A stretch of 64,000 nt of DNA from contig NZ_JALKBC010000002.1 in the NCBI RefSeq assembly GCF_023015865.1, forward strand, positions 248,001 to 312,000. Direction: 5' to 3'. The position numbers and the translations under genes are program-made. The stretch is from Arenibacter sp. F26102 (GTDB taxonomy: Bacteria; Bacteroidota; Bacteroidia; Flavobacteriales; Flavobacteriaceae). Shown piece by piece: positions 50,881-59,783 of this stretch. Position 1 is the stretch's first letter. Each line of letters begins with the position of its first letter. The notes beneath the pieces are model-generated. The model worked only from the letters and a program-made list of their open reading frames with translations, did not search any database and had not been told where the DNA came from.

Positions 50881-51549
50881 CTAATTCCGTATTTTCTTTA
50901 TTAGGGCCAGTGTTTCACGTACGGTCTGTTCCAAGGCGCTGTAATCTTTATTTTCCAATACCGATTTGCTAATTAGGTTAGAGCCCATGCCTACACAGGT
51001 GACTCCTGAATTGAACCAACCTTTTAAGTTGGACTCTTCCAAGGTAACACCCCCAGTGGGCATCACGTTGGTCCATGGTTGAGGTCCCCTTATGGCTTTA
51101 ACAAAACTTGGTCCGTAATTGGCGCCGGGAAATAATTTTATGATTTCACAGCCCAATTCCTCAGCTCTATTGATTTCTGTTAGGGAGCCACATCCAGGGC
51201 TCCATAAAACCTTTCTGCGATTACATACTAAGGCAATATCTTCACGCAAAGAAGGGGTTACAATAAAATTGGCACCCATTTGCATATATAGCGAAGCGGC
51301 TGCCGCATCGGTTATGGATCCCACACCTACCGCCATTTCAGGCAGTTCCTTTATGACGAACTTATTTAGTTCCGCAAAAACTTCGTGGGCAAAATCTCCA
51401 CGTGCCGTGAATTCTATTAGCCTAGCACCACCGGCGTAACATGCTTTTAATATTCTTTTTCCTAGCTCCACATCTGGATGATAAAATAAGGGAACAAGCC
51501 CCGTTTCTTTCATTAAGGTGGCAACTTCAATTCTCGTAAACTGTGACAT
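50881..51549 (-). CDS. eda: KDPG/KHG aldolase
   Basis: 222 residues. Class I aldolase with the Schiff-base lysine in GCEIIKLFPGANYGPSFVKAIRGPQPWTNVMPTGGV and the catalytic Glu region ARLIEFTARGD, plus GSITDAAAASLYMQMGANFIVTP. It cleaves 2-keto-3-deoxy-6-phosphogluconate into pyruvate and glyceraldehyde-3-phosphate. It starts 16 bp downstream of the kdgK stop, so the two form an operon (kdgK-eda) convergent with uxuA. Cytoplasmic. Confidence 0.93.
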   Translation of the reverse strand: MSQFTRIEVATLMKETGLVPLFYHPDVELGKRILKACYAGGARLIEFTARGDFAHEVFAELNKFVIKELPEMAVGVGSITDAAAASLYMQMGANFIVTPSLREDIALVCNRRKVLWSPGCGSLTEINRAEELGCEIIKLFPGANYGPSFVKAIRGPQPWTNVMPTGGVTLEESNLKGWFNSGVTCVGMGSNLISKSVLENKDYSALEQTVRETLALIKKIRN

Positions 51550-51565
51550 ATGAATCTTCTTGTGG

Positions 51566-52588
51566 TTATCTGCTTACTTTTCCAGAAGATTCCCCTCCTG
51601 CCAAAAGCTCTACCTCTTCAAGGCTGGCCAAGTTAAAATCTCCTGTAATGGTGTGTTTTATACAGCAAGCTGCTGCAGCAAAATCGATAGTGTGTTGATT
51701 GTCTATTGAATCCTGTAGCAGACCATATATCAATCCTCCCATAAAGGCATCGCCACTACCTACGCGGTCTACCACTGGGGTTACTTCCCTAATTTTTGCG
51801 TAATGTATTTGTTTTCCATCATATAGGATTCCTCCAATTTTTTGGTGGGACGCATTTACCGAATAACGGAGTGTAGTGGCTATATAACTTAGATCAGGTG
51901 AGTTTTTGTATAAGAGGTCGTATAGTTCGGGCAACGAGTCCATATCTTGATAATCCGGATCTTGCTTTTCCTGACCTGTCATGAAAAATGCAGTATCCAA
52001 ATCACCTAAAATAACATTGCTGTACTTGAGTAGTTCAGGCATAATATCTTTTGGATCTTTCCCATATTTCCATAATTTGGAGCGATAATTTAAATCGGAG
52101 GAAATGGTGATTCCCATTTTATGGGCAGCCTTAACCGCTTCTAAACAAACAGCCGCTGCATTACTGGAAATGGCTGGTGTTACTCCGCTCCAATGAAACC
52201 AATCGGCGCCTTTAAAGACAGCTTCCCAATCGATGGTGTTCGTCTCTATTTCCGCTATGGCACTGCTGACCCTGTCATATACTATCTTGCTACCGCGTGT
52301 ACCTGCACCAGTTTCCAAAAAATAAATGCCCAAACGGTCACCGCCAAACTGTATATTCGTGGTAGCTACGTTGTATTTCCTTATTTCTTGTAGGGCACAA
52401 TCCCCAATATCGTTCTTTGGCAAGCGCGTAACGAATTCGGTGTTAAAACCATAATTGGCCAGAGATACGGCTACGTTAAATTCTCCGCCTCCATAGGTAG
52501 CGTTGAAATTGGTTGCCTGCGAAAAACGAAGGTGTCTTTCAGTTGATAGTCTTAGGAGTATTTCTCCGAAAGTGATTACTTTCTTCAT
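51566..52588 (-). CDS. kdgK: 2-keto-3-deoxygluconate kinase
   Basis: 340 residues, PfkB/ribokinase family. N-terminal VITFGEILLRLSTERHLRFSQATNFNATYGGGEFNVAVSLANYG (substrate-binding GGGEFNVA), the middle DLNYRSKLWKYGKDPKDIMPELLKYSNVILGDLDTAFFMTG and the catalytic C-terminal motif VDRVGSGDAFMGGLIYGLL with the GD base. It phosphorylates KDG using ATP. Forms an operon with eda. The intergenic DNA upstream contains two palindromes that could bind a KDG-responsive regulator. Confidence 0.93.
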   Translation of the reverse strand: MKKVITFGEILLRLSTERHLRFSQATNFNATYGGGEFNVAVSLANYGFNTEFVTRLPKNDIGDCALQEIRKYNVATTNIQFGGDRLGIYFLETGAGTRGSKIVYDRVSSAIAEIETNTIDWEAVFKGADWFHWSGVTPAISSNAAAVCLEAVKAAHKMGITISSDLNYRSKLWKYGKDPKDIMPELLKYSNVILGDLDTAFFMTGQEKQDPDYQDMDSLPELYDLLYKNSPDLSYIATTLRYSVNASHQKIGGILYDGKQIHYAKIREVTPVVDRVGSGDAFMGGLIYGLLQDSIDNQHTIDFAAAACCIKHTITGDFNLASLEEVELLAGGESSGKVSR

Positions 52589-52918
52589 ACTAAAATATTT
52601 GTTATCCTCGATAAAAGTACCAAAGTAAAACTGAAAACTCTAATAGAAAACACTTTTTGACTTTTATAACTATTATTCTGTTTTTTGTTTAACGAATGAT
52701 CCAGAATGTTAAATAAACGTATATACACAGTATTTTGAATAAAATAGCATCAATTTGCAGATTTCCAAAGAATTTGGAACGGTGTATGATAATCACAATA
52801 ATTCCTTTGGAATATTATTTAAAATAACATGCAATGTGGGCGTAATAAAAAGTTGATGCCTCCTATATGTTTTTTAGTAAATTCCATTTGGCCTAGAACG
52901 AAGAACAAATTTTATTAG
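52589..52918. other. Divergent intergenic region with palindromes
   Basis: 330 bp between kdgK (minus) and the esterase gene (plus), no gene. It carries TTCCAAA-GAA-TTTGGAA (52763-52779) and ATTCC-TTT-GGAAT (52801-52813), two inverted repeats with related half sites. Confidence 0.6.
52763..52813. promoter_or_regulatory. Paired TTCC/GGAA palindromes, operator candidates
   Basis: TTCCAAA-GAA-TTTGGAA is a perfect 7-bp dyad; 21 bp later ATTCC-TTT-GGAAT is a second, shorter dyad with the same TTCC/GGAA half sites. The tandem arrangement suggests a dimeric regulator serving one or both divergent genes. Confidence 0.4.
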
Positions 52919-53662
52919 ATGAAACCAAAAGTATTAATTTTTTGTTGCCTATTTATTTTTGAGGGTTGCGCCTCCCAATCTTCTCCAGAATTAGTACATT
53001 CCGAGATGGAGGTTGCTACTTCGGAAACACTGCGGTACTATCTATATTACCCTGAAAATTATGAGTTAAATGCGGACGAGAAGTTTCCTATATTGCTTTT
53101 TTTGCATGGTGGAGGTGAATCTGGAGGAAAATTAAAATCCGTTAAGCGCAATGGTCCCCCCAAACTAATTGCCCATGGCAAAAAATTTCCTTTTTTAATT
53201 CTGGCTCCCCAGAATCCCAACGAAAAAATGTGGTGGAACACCAGAGCGGTTAATAAACTCTTGGATACCATTATTGCCCAAAACAAAGTGGACGAAAATA
53301 GAATATACCTTACCGGGCTCAGTAGGGGTGGTGGGGCAGCTTGGGAAATGGCCGTTCAATATCCGGATAAATTTGCCGCATTAGCCGTAGTTTGTGGAAT
53401 GACACCAGTACCCTATGCATCATGGATAAATAAAAATATGCCTATTAGGGTCTTTCACGGCGATCAGGATAAATCGATCCCAATATCGGAATCTGTAGAA
53501 ATGGTAGCCAAATTAAAGGAAATGGGTTATGATGTGAATTTCACAATTTATAAGGGTGTTGGTCACAACGCGTGGGACAAGGCCTATGAAAGTGATGAAC
53601 TTTATGAATGGTTTGTAAAGCAAAATAAAGCTGAATTTGTCCAGAAATTAACAATCAAATAG
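52919..53662 (+). CDS. Secreted alpha/beta-hydrolase (esterase) lipoprotein
   Basis: 247 residues; lipobox LFIFEGC. Alpha/beta-hydrolase core: FPILLFLHGGGESGG (oxyanion region), FLILAPQNPNEKMWWN, the nucleophile elbow LTGLSRGGGAAWEMAVQYPDKFAALAVVCG (G-L-S-R-G), Asp in FHGDQDKSIPISESVEM and the His in VGHNAWDKAY. This is the PHB-depolymerase/feruloyl-esterase-like type with GxSxG; in Bacteroidota similar proteins are carbohydrate esterases (e.g. acetyl or feruloyl). Substrate not known. It is followed 78 bp later by the DUF255 gene in the same orientation. Confidence 0.85.
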   Translation: MKPKVLIFCCLFIFEGCASQSSPELVHSEMEVATSETLRYYLYYPENYELNADEKFPILLFLHGGGESGGKLKSVKRNGPPKLIAHGKKFPFLILAPQNPNEKMWWNTRAVNKLLDTIIAQNKVDENRIYLTGLSRGGGAAWEMAVQYPDKFAALAVVCGMTPVPYASWINKNMPIRVFHGDQDKSIPISESVEMVAKLKEMGYDVNFTIYKGVGHNAWDKAYESDELYEWFVKQNKAEFVQKLTIK

Positions 53663-53739
53663 CGGTAGAACTTTATCTGATTCTACAATAATTGAAATCA
53701 ATTGTTGTATTTTTCAAAACTAAACGATATTTAGTTTTT

Positions 53740-55851
53740 ATGATGCGAAGTTATAACCTTAGGTTTTATTTTGTTAATCTATTTTTTGTGATGACAATGA
53801 TCATATTTTCCTGTTCCGATATAAAAGGTCAGAAAAAAGACCATAAGTTCACCAATGACCTTATTCATGAAACCAGCCCCTATTTATTACAACACGCCCA
53901 TAACCCTGTAAATTGGAGGCCATGGAGTCCAAAGGCTCTGGAAGATGCTAAAAAGGAAGATAAGTTGGTATTGGTTAGTGTGGGGTATTCTTCGTGTCAT
54001 TGGTGTCACGTTATGGAAGAAGAAACTTTTGAAGATGAGGAAGTGGCCAAGTTGATGAACGAAAACTTTATCAGCATAAAAGTGGATAGGGAAGAAAGAC
54101 CGGATGTGGATCATGTATATATGACTGCATTACAACTTATTAATGGCAACGGTGGATGGCCTTTGAATGTAATTACGCTGCCTAACGGAAAGCCCATTTA
54201 TGGAGGCACCTACCATACCAAAGAACAATGGAGCAAGGTTTTGGCAGAGGTTAGTAAGTTATATAAGGATGACCCAAAAAAAGCCAATGAATATGCCGAT
54301 ATGGTGGCTCAGGGGATACAGGAAGTAAATCTAATAGAGCCTGTTTCCGATCTTGGAATGTTAACCCCGGATGTTTTAAAGAAAAGCGTCGAAAATTGGA
54401 AGGATAATTGGGATCTGAAATGGGGCGGAAATAAAGGGTCGCAAAAATTTATGATTCCCGTTAATTTGGATTTTTTGTTGGATTATGCTGTTCTTACGGA
54501 TGATGAGTCGGCCAAAAGCTTTGTTAAGACCACACTGGACAGAATGGCCTGGGGAGGGGTCTACGATCATATAGCCGGGGGATTTTATAGGTATAGCACC
54601 GATGCACAATGGAAGGTGCCACATTTCGAGAAAATGTTATATGATAATGCCCAGTTAATTAGCCTTTATTCCAAGGCTTACAAGGTATTTAATGAGCCGC
54701 TGTATAAAAAGGTCGTGGAGGAGACCATTTCTTTTTTGAATAGGGAAATGAAAAACCCGGATGGGGGTTATTATGCTGCTATCGATGCTGATAGTGAAGG
54801 TGAGGAAGGTAAATTTTATGTTTGGAAAGAAGAGGAACTAAAGTCTATTCTAGGTTCGGATTTTGAATTGTTTGCCAAATATTTCAATATAAAGCGTTCC
54901 AATATTTGGGAAAATGATGCCTATGTTCTTTCCAGGACCACAGGCGATGCGGAATTTATTAAGGAAAATAATATTTCTACCGAAGATTGGGAAGCCTACC
55001 TAGGCCGATGGCAAAAAAAATTATTAACCGAAAGAAATAAAAGAATTCGCCCCAATACCGATGATAAGATCATTACCTCCTGGAATGCCCTGTTAATTAC
55101 GGGCCTAGTTGATGCCTATAATGCTTTTGGGGAAATTACTTATTTGGATAAAGCGGAGGATGTGTTTCGTTTTATAGAGAAAAATAGTCTGGACAAAAAT
55201 CAGTTGGTACATACCTTCAAAAAGGGGAGTAAAAAGAGTGATGGATTTTTGGAAGATTATTCCTTTTTGGCCAATGCCAGTTTAAAATTGTACGGTTCAA
55301 CAATGGATTCGACTTATTTGGATTTTGCTAAAAACATGAATCAAATAGCAAAAACCAAATTTGCAGATGAGAATTCGGGCATGTACAGTTTTAACTCCAG
55401 TAACGAACTAATTGCGAAAATAATTAAGACCGATGACGGGGTATTGCCCTCGCCCAATGCTGTTATGGCCGAGAATTTGCTTCTTTTAGGGCATATAGAT
55501 TACAACAAGGAAGCCACGCTTAAGGCCCGGACAATGCTTTCGTCCATGATTCCCGTTTTGGAGGAAAATGCCTATAACTATTCCAAATGGAATTCCTTGT
55601 TGCTCAAATCAGCATTGCCCTTTTATGAAATTGCGGTTGTAGGCGATGATGCCAAGCAGTTATTGGCCGAATTACAGCAGTACAATTTACCAAATACCCT
55701 AATTGTAGGTAGTAATAAAAGTAGCGAGTTGCCTTTGTTCAAAGGACGTTATGCTGATGATGGGACTTTTATTTATGTTTGTCAGGACCACACCTGTAAA
55801 TTACCGGTGGCCACTACCCAGGAAGCTCTGGAGCAATTGAAAAATTTCTAG
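53740..55851 (+). CDS. YyaL/DUF255 thioredoxin-domain lipoprotein
   Basis: About 703 residues from ATG 53740 ([13 protein letters not shown]; signal ends TMIIFSC). An earlier TTG at 53692 is not needed. Domains: N-terminal thioredoxin-like DUF255 (about 30-190) with [21 protein letters not shown] and the redox-type motif [22 protein letters not shown] (C-x2-C), [14 protein letters not shown] and [21 protein letters not shown]; then a six-hairpin alpha/alpha barrel resembling N-acyl-glucosamine 2-epimerase or glycosidases ([33 protein letters not shown]). Relatives (SSP411, YyaL) have no settled function. The lipoprotein signal shows periplasmic or surface location. Confidence 0.85.
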   Translation: MMRSYNLRFYFVNLFFVMTMIIFSCSDIKGQKKDHKFTNDLIHETSPYLLQHAHNPVNWRPWSPKALEDAKKEDKLVLVSVGYSSCHWCHVMEEETFEDEEVAKLMNENFISIKVDREERPDVDHVYMTALQLINGNGGWPLNVITLPNGKPIYGGTYHTKEQWSKVLAEVSKLYKDDPKKANEYADMVAQGIQEVNLIEPVSDLGMLTPDVLKKSVENWKDNWDLKWGGNKGSQKFMIPVNLDFLLDYAVLTDDESAKSFVKTTLDRMAWGGVYDHIAGGFYRYSTDAQWKVPHFEKMLYDNAQLISLYSKAYKVFNEPLYKKVVEETISFLNREMKNPDGGYYAAIDADSEGEEGKFYVWKEEELKSILGSDFELFAKYFNIKRSNIWENDAYVLSRTTGDAEFIKENNISTEDWEAYLGRWQKKLLTERNKRIRPNTDDKIITSWNALLITGLVDAYNAFGEITYLDKAEDVFRFIEKNSLDKNQLVHTFKKGSKKSDGFLEDYSFLANASLKLYGSTMDSTYLDFAKNMNQIAKTKFADENSGMYSFNSSNELIAKIIKTDDGVLPSPNAVMAENLLLLGHIDYNKEATLKARTMLSSMIPVLEENAYNYSKWNSLLLKSALPFYEIAVVGDDAKQLLAELQQYNLPNTLIVGSNKSSELPLFKGRYADDGTFIYVCQDHTCKLPVATTQEALEQLKNF

Positions 55852-55990
55852 GAAGCAGATTGTTTTTATAAATAATGGCCAGGGCGATTTGTTTTTTGAA
55901 ACCTAATCGCGTATTTTTAATGGGTCCGGGACAATTTAAGGAAGGGTATTTGCCCTGCTTGTTTTCTTTATTTATTTTTTGCCGATAATC

Positions 55991-56097
55991 ACTGGTTTTG
56001 TGTCAAATTACATGTGTTTTGAGGTTGTTCGGATAAAAAATTTTAAATTAAACTCCTTTTAAACTTATATTGAACCTCTAAATTAATTCTTCGAAGT
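55991..56097 (+). promoter_or_regulatory. Conserved upstream region of GMC gene 1
   Basis: Shares with 59677-59783 (before GMC gene 2) the strings TCAAATTACATG (56003), TTTTGAGGTTGTT, and ACTTATATTGAA at equal distance to the start codon (95 bp from TCAAATTACATG to ATG in both). A duplicated promoter/regulatory region. Confidence 0.65.
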
Positions 56098-57816
56098 ATG
56101 CAGATAAAAGAATCTTCAACTATTTATGATGTAATCATAGTTGGGTCGGGTGCCGGTGGAGGTATGGCTACAAAAGTATTGTCCGAGGCCGGACTAAAAG
56201 TGGCCGTGGTGGAAGCGGGTCCATTTTTTGATCCTAAAAACCCTGAACAAATCACACAATTAAAATGGCCGTATGAATCACCGCGTAGAGGTGCCAGTAC
56301 AACAAGGGCATTTGGAGAATTTGATGCAGCATATGGTGGTTGGGAAATTGATGGGGAACCATATACCCAAAAAAATGGATCGAAATTTTCGTGGTTTCGG
56401 TCTCGAATGTTGGGGGGTAGAACAAATCACTGGGGACGTATTTCCTTGCGTTTTAGTCAACGTGATTTTAAACACAAAGATATTGATGGTCTTGGAGAAA
56501 ACTGGCCCATTGGTTATGAAGATGTGAAACCATATTATGATAAGGTAGACAAGTTAATTGGTGTTTTTGGGTCTAAGGAAGGTTTGGAAAATGAGCCGGA
56601 TGGGTTTTTCCTTCCTGCGCCAAAACCGAGATTGCATGAACTGTATTATATAGATGGAGCCAAGAAATCCAATATTCCGGTCATCCCATCAAGGATGTCC
56701 ATGGTGACAAAAAAGATTAACAACGATCGAGGGGTCTGTTTTTATTGCGGACAATGTGGTAGGTCTTGTCAAATATATGCCGATTTCTCATCAGGAAGTT
56801 GTTTAATCTTCCCTGCGCAAAAGAATGGAGGTCAAATAGACCTTTTTGTGAACGCCATGGTACGCGAGGTAACTACCAATGAAGAAGGAAAGGCCACGGG
56901 GGTACTTTATATTAATAAGGAGGATCGTAAGGAATATGGTCTAAAGGGGAAAATTGTTGTCCTGGCTGCATCGGCCTGTAGTACCGCAAGAATCCTATTG
57001 AATTCTAAAAGTAAGCAACATCCGGCCGGACTGGGCAACAGTAGTGGAGTTGTTGGAAAGTATCTGCACGATTCCACTGGAGGAGGAATGACAGGATTTG
57101 TACCTGACTTAATGAACAGAAAGACATATAACGAAGATGGTGTAGGCGGTATGCACGTGTACACACCTTGGTGGTTGGACAATAAAAAACTGGATTTCGC
57201 CAGAGGTTATCATATAGAAATATGGGGCGGTTTGGGGATGCCAAGCTACGGGTTTGGATTTAATCCAAATGCGCTGAATGAGTTTTTAGGTGAAAAAGTT
57301 GGGGGTTATGGCAATGTCCTTAGAGAGGATGTAAAGAAATATTACGGGGCAATGATCGGTTTTGCCGGACGTGGGGAATCTATTGCCTTGGAAAGTAACT
57401 ATTGTGAAATTGACCCAGGAAAGGTTGACGAATTTGGTATTCCAGTATTGCGCTTTAATTATCAGTGGTCCGATCACGAACGTCTACAAGCCAGGCATAT
57501 GCAGCAAACCTTTGAGGAAATAATTGACAATATGGGTGGACAGGTCATAGGCAAAGCGGCAGGAAAAGATAGTGATTATGGTTTGCTTAACCCTGGAGAA
57601 ATTATCCATGAGGTAGGTACTACGAGGATGGGGGATAATCCTAGAACATCTGTAGTTAATAAATGGGAACAAATGCACGATGTGGATAATGTTTTTATTG
57701 TTGATGCGGGTCCCTTTGTCTCCCAAGCGGATAAGAACCCTACCTGGACCATCTTGGCCTTGGCTTGGAGAACATCAGATTACATAGTTGAGCAATTGAA
57801 AAAACAAAATATCTAG
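56098..57816 (+). CDS. GMC-family oxidoreductase with Cys cluster (copy 1)
   Basis: 572 residues, FAD-dependent. The dinucleotide fold opens YDVIIVGSGAGGGMATKVLSEAGLKVAVVEAGPFF, then RMLGGRTNHWGRISLRF and, at the C-terminus, HEVGTTRMGDNP with VDAGPFVSQADKNPTWTILALAWR (catalytic His/Asn pair in HEVG and NPT). Residues about 214-224 hold CFYCGQCGRSC, a C-x2-C-x2-C-x3-C ferredoxin-like arrangement, probably an Fe-S site as in FAD-glucose dehydrogenase alpha subunits. No own signal; exported with its Tat-signalled partner. The gluconate-2-dehydrogenase subunit 3-like gene starts 4 bp after it. Confidence 0.9.
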   Translation: MQIKESSTIYDVIIVGSGAGGGMATKVLSEAGLKVAVVEAGPFFDPKNPEQITQLKWPYESPRRGASTTRAFGEFDAAYGGWEIDGEPYTQKNGSKFSWFRSRMLGGRTNHWGRISLRFSQRDFKHKDIDGLGENWPIGYEDVKPYYDKVDKLIGVFGSKEGLENEPDGFFLPAPKPRLHELYYIDGAKKSNIPVIPSRMSMVTKKINNDRGVCFYCGQCGRSCQIYADFSSGSCLIFPAQKNGGQIDLFVNAMVREVTTNEEGKATGVLYINKEDRKEYGLKGKIVVLAASACSTARILLNSKSKQHPAGLGNSSGVVGKYLHDSTGGGMTGFVPDLMNRKTYNEDGVGGMHVYTPWWLDNKKLDFARGYHIEIWGGLGMPSYGFGFNPNALNEFLGEKVGGYGNVLREDVKKYYGAMIGFAGRGESIALESNYCEIDPGKVDEFGIPVLRFNYQWSDHERLQARHMQQTFEEIIDNMGGQVIGKAAGKDSDYGLLNPGEIIHEVGTTRMGDNPRTSVVNKWEQMHDVDNVFIVDAGPFVSQADKNPTWTILALAWRTSDYIVEQLKKQNI

Positions 57817-57820
57817 TATT

Positions 57821-58528
57821 ATGGATAGAAGAAAAAGTATAAAGTCCATTATTCTTGGTGGTGTAGCTGGCGGATTGGCAATAAATGGATGCAAGCCTGG
57901 TACAGAAGGAGAGGCTGAAGCTGCCGATGCTTTGGTACAGGATGAAAAACATTTTGGGCGTACCCCGGAAGAAAAGGAATTGCTGCAAGAGCTGTATGCG
58001 GAACAGTTTTTTAATGAACATCAATTGGAGACCTTGGGAGTGTTGTGCGCTTTAATAATACCGGCCAGCGGCACATATGGCAGTGCAACGGATGCTGGAG
58101 TGCCAGATTTTATAGAGTTCATGGCAAAGGATATTCCTGAATACCAAACTCCTCTTGCAGGGGGGCTTATGTGGTTGGACCATAAAAGCAATAAGGAATA
58201 TGGTGTGGAATTTAAAACTGCGGCTGAAGCCCAACAAAAGGAAATTTTGGATGCCATAGCATTTCCGGATAAGGAGAATCCATCCTATGAGGAGGAATTC
58301 TTTTCCCTAATCCGTAATTTGACTGTTACAGGCTATTATACCTCCAAGGAGGGCATTGAGGATTTAGGTTATAAAGGTAATTCGCCCAATGTTTGGGACG
58401 GTGTGCCGGAAGATGTTTTGGCAAAGCATGGAAAATCCTATGACCCTGAATGGTTGGCCAAATGCGTGGACCAAAGTAAGCGTAACGAAATGGCGGAATG
58501 GGACGACGAAGGTAATTTGTTGACCTAG
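57821..58528 (+). CDS. Gluconate 2-dehydrogenase subunit 3-like protein (copy 1)
   Basis: 235 residues. The start MDRRKSIKSIILGGVAGGLAINGCKPG has a twin-arginine-like D-R-R-K and a lipobox, so it is the export chaperone/anchor of the GMC subunit (hitchhiker). The body has the DUF subunit-3 pattern: ERLETLGVLCALIIPASGTYGSATDAGVPDFIEFMAKDIPE-like segment in ETLGVLCALIIPA, GGLMWLDHKSN, and GLTVTGYYTSKEG / GNSPNVWDGVPEDVL. Together the pair forms a membrane-bound sugar or polyol dehydrogenase delivering electrons to a cytochrome or quinone. Immediately followed by the TIM-barrel gene. Confidence 0.88.
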   Translation: MDRRKSIKSIILGGVAGGLAINGCKPGTEGEAEAADALVQDEKHFGRTPEEKELLQELYAEQFFNEHQLETLGVLCALIIPASGTYGSATDAGVPDFIEFMAKDIPEYQTPLAGGLMWLDHKSNKEYGVEFKTAAEAQQKEILDAIAFPDKENPSYEEEFFSLIRNLTVTGYYTSKEGIEDLGYKGNSPNVWDGVPEDVLAKHGKSYDPEWLAKCVDQSKRNEMAEWDDEGNLLT

Positions 58529-58571
58529 AAGCTACTAAGTGTTGTATGGAATAAATGTAATTATAAATAAC

Positions 58572-59405
58572 ATGAAGAAATTACAGGTTCTATGGCTTTT
58601 ATTAATAGGCATATTTTTTTTCGGAACTACAAATGTAATAGCCCAAGAAGTTGGATTGCAGTTATACAGTCTTAGAAATCAATTTAAGGAAGATGTTCCA
58701 AGTACCTTAAAATTGATAAATGACTGGGGTATTACTGTTTTGGAAGGAGGAGATACCTATGGGATGCCAGAGGAGAAGTTTAAAGGCTTGCTTGCCAAAA
58801 ATAATTTGAAGGTGGTCAGCATTGGAGCTGGCTTCGAAGATTTGGCAAATACCCCGGAAGAGGTTGTAAAAAAAGCCAAAAGTTATGGTGCTACCTACGT
58901 AATGTGCGCGTGGATACCACACGATGGAAATAATTTTGGTATAGAAGATACCAAAAAGGCAGTTGAGGTCTTTAATAAAGCGGGAAAGCTTTTAAGGAAA
59001 AATGGATTAAAATTGGCCTATCATGCACATGGGTTTGAGTTTAGGCCATATGAAGATGGTACCTTGTTCGATTATATGGCGGAGAATGCCGATTATTTCG
59101 ATTTTGAAATGGACGTGTATTGGGTACATCACGCAGGTGTCGATCCACTTAAACTACTTAAAAAGTATCCTTCCAAATTTATTTTAATGCATTTAAAGGA
59201 CATGGAAAAAGGAACAAAGAAAGATAATACCGGCCATGCCGATGTGGAAACAAATGTGGTTTTGGGAACTGGGGAAGTAGATATAGCAGGAGTTGTAGCG
59301 GAGGCCAAGAAGTTGGGCATCAAGTATATGTTCATTGAGGACGAATGTTCCCGGGTTGTTGCACAGGTACCAAAGAGTTTAGAGTATTTAAAGGGGTTAA
59401 AATAA
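58572..59405 (+). CDS. Secreted sugar phosphate isomerase/epimerase-like TIM barrel
   Basis: 277 residues from ATG 58572 (MKKLQVLWLLLIGIFFFG, signal cleaved near VIAQE). TIM barrel of the AP endonuclease 2/xylose isomerase-like superfamily: VGLQLYSLRNQF, TVLEGGDTYG, YVMCAWIPHDGNN, LAYHAHGFEF, FDFEMDVYWVHHAGVD, FILMHLKDME and FIEDECSRV, with Glu/Asp/His metal ligands at strand ends. Secreted relatives include 3-keto-glycoside lyases and epimerases. It is between two GMC/subunit-3 pairs, a strong hint that it acts on an oxidised sugar (3-keto glycoside) in the periplasm. Starts 43 bp after the copy 1 pair. Confidence 0.82.
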   Translation: MKKLQVLWLLLIGIFFFGTTNVIAQEVGLQLYSLRNQFKEDVPSTLKLINDWGITVLEGGDTYGMPEEKFKGLLAKNNLKVVSIGAGFEDLANTPEEVVKKAKSYGATYVMCAWIPHDGNNFGIEDTKKAVEVFNKAGKLLRKNGLKLAYHAHGFEFRPYEDGTLFDYMAENADYFDFEMDVYWVHHAGVDPLKLLKKYPSKFILMHLKDMEKGTKKDNTGHADVETNVVLGTGEVDIAGVVAEAKKLGIKYMFIEDECSRVVAQVPKSLEYLKGLK

Positions 59406-59783
59406 TTTCCTACCCATTCCCAATATTATTGATATTAATTCAAAGGCCTCTCTATAGGGGCTTTTTTATTTGGTGAAGGTAAGTAGATAGGCTATTTGCA
59501 TTTTACGGGAATAAAATCTGTGGAAGCCGGGCTGTAGATTGTAATGGCTAAATGCCATAAAGCTTGTTAAAAATAATTTTGTTATTCCTTAGGTTTGAAA
59601 GTAAAGGAATTGGATCCTAAATTATAAGGATTGTATTAAAGGAATTGCCTCTTTTAATAATATATTATCAATTATCAATGGTTTTATATCAAATTACATG
59701 AATTTTGAGGTTGTTTGGTTAAAAAATTCTAATTTGATTCCGTTTTCAACTTATATTGAAGTTCAATATTAATTTAATCTAAT
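59406..59783. other. Intergenic region between TIM-barrel and GMC copy 2
   Basis: About 380 bp, no gene. A weak hairpin with T-run near 59443-59468 may terminate the first operon; the right third (59677-59783) repeats the promoter region of GMC copy 1. Confidence 0.6.
59677..59783 (+). promoter_or_regulatory. Conserved upstream region of GMC gene 2
   Basis: TCAAATTACATG at 59689, TTTTGAGGTTGTT, GGTTAAAAAATT and ACTTATATTGAA, matching the region before copy 1 in order and distance. The duplication thus included regulation. Confidence 0.65.
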
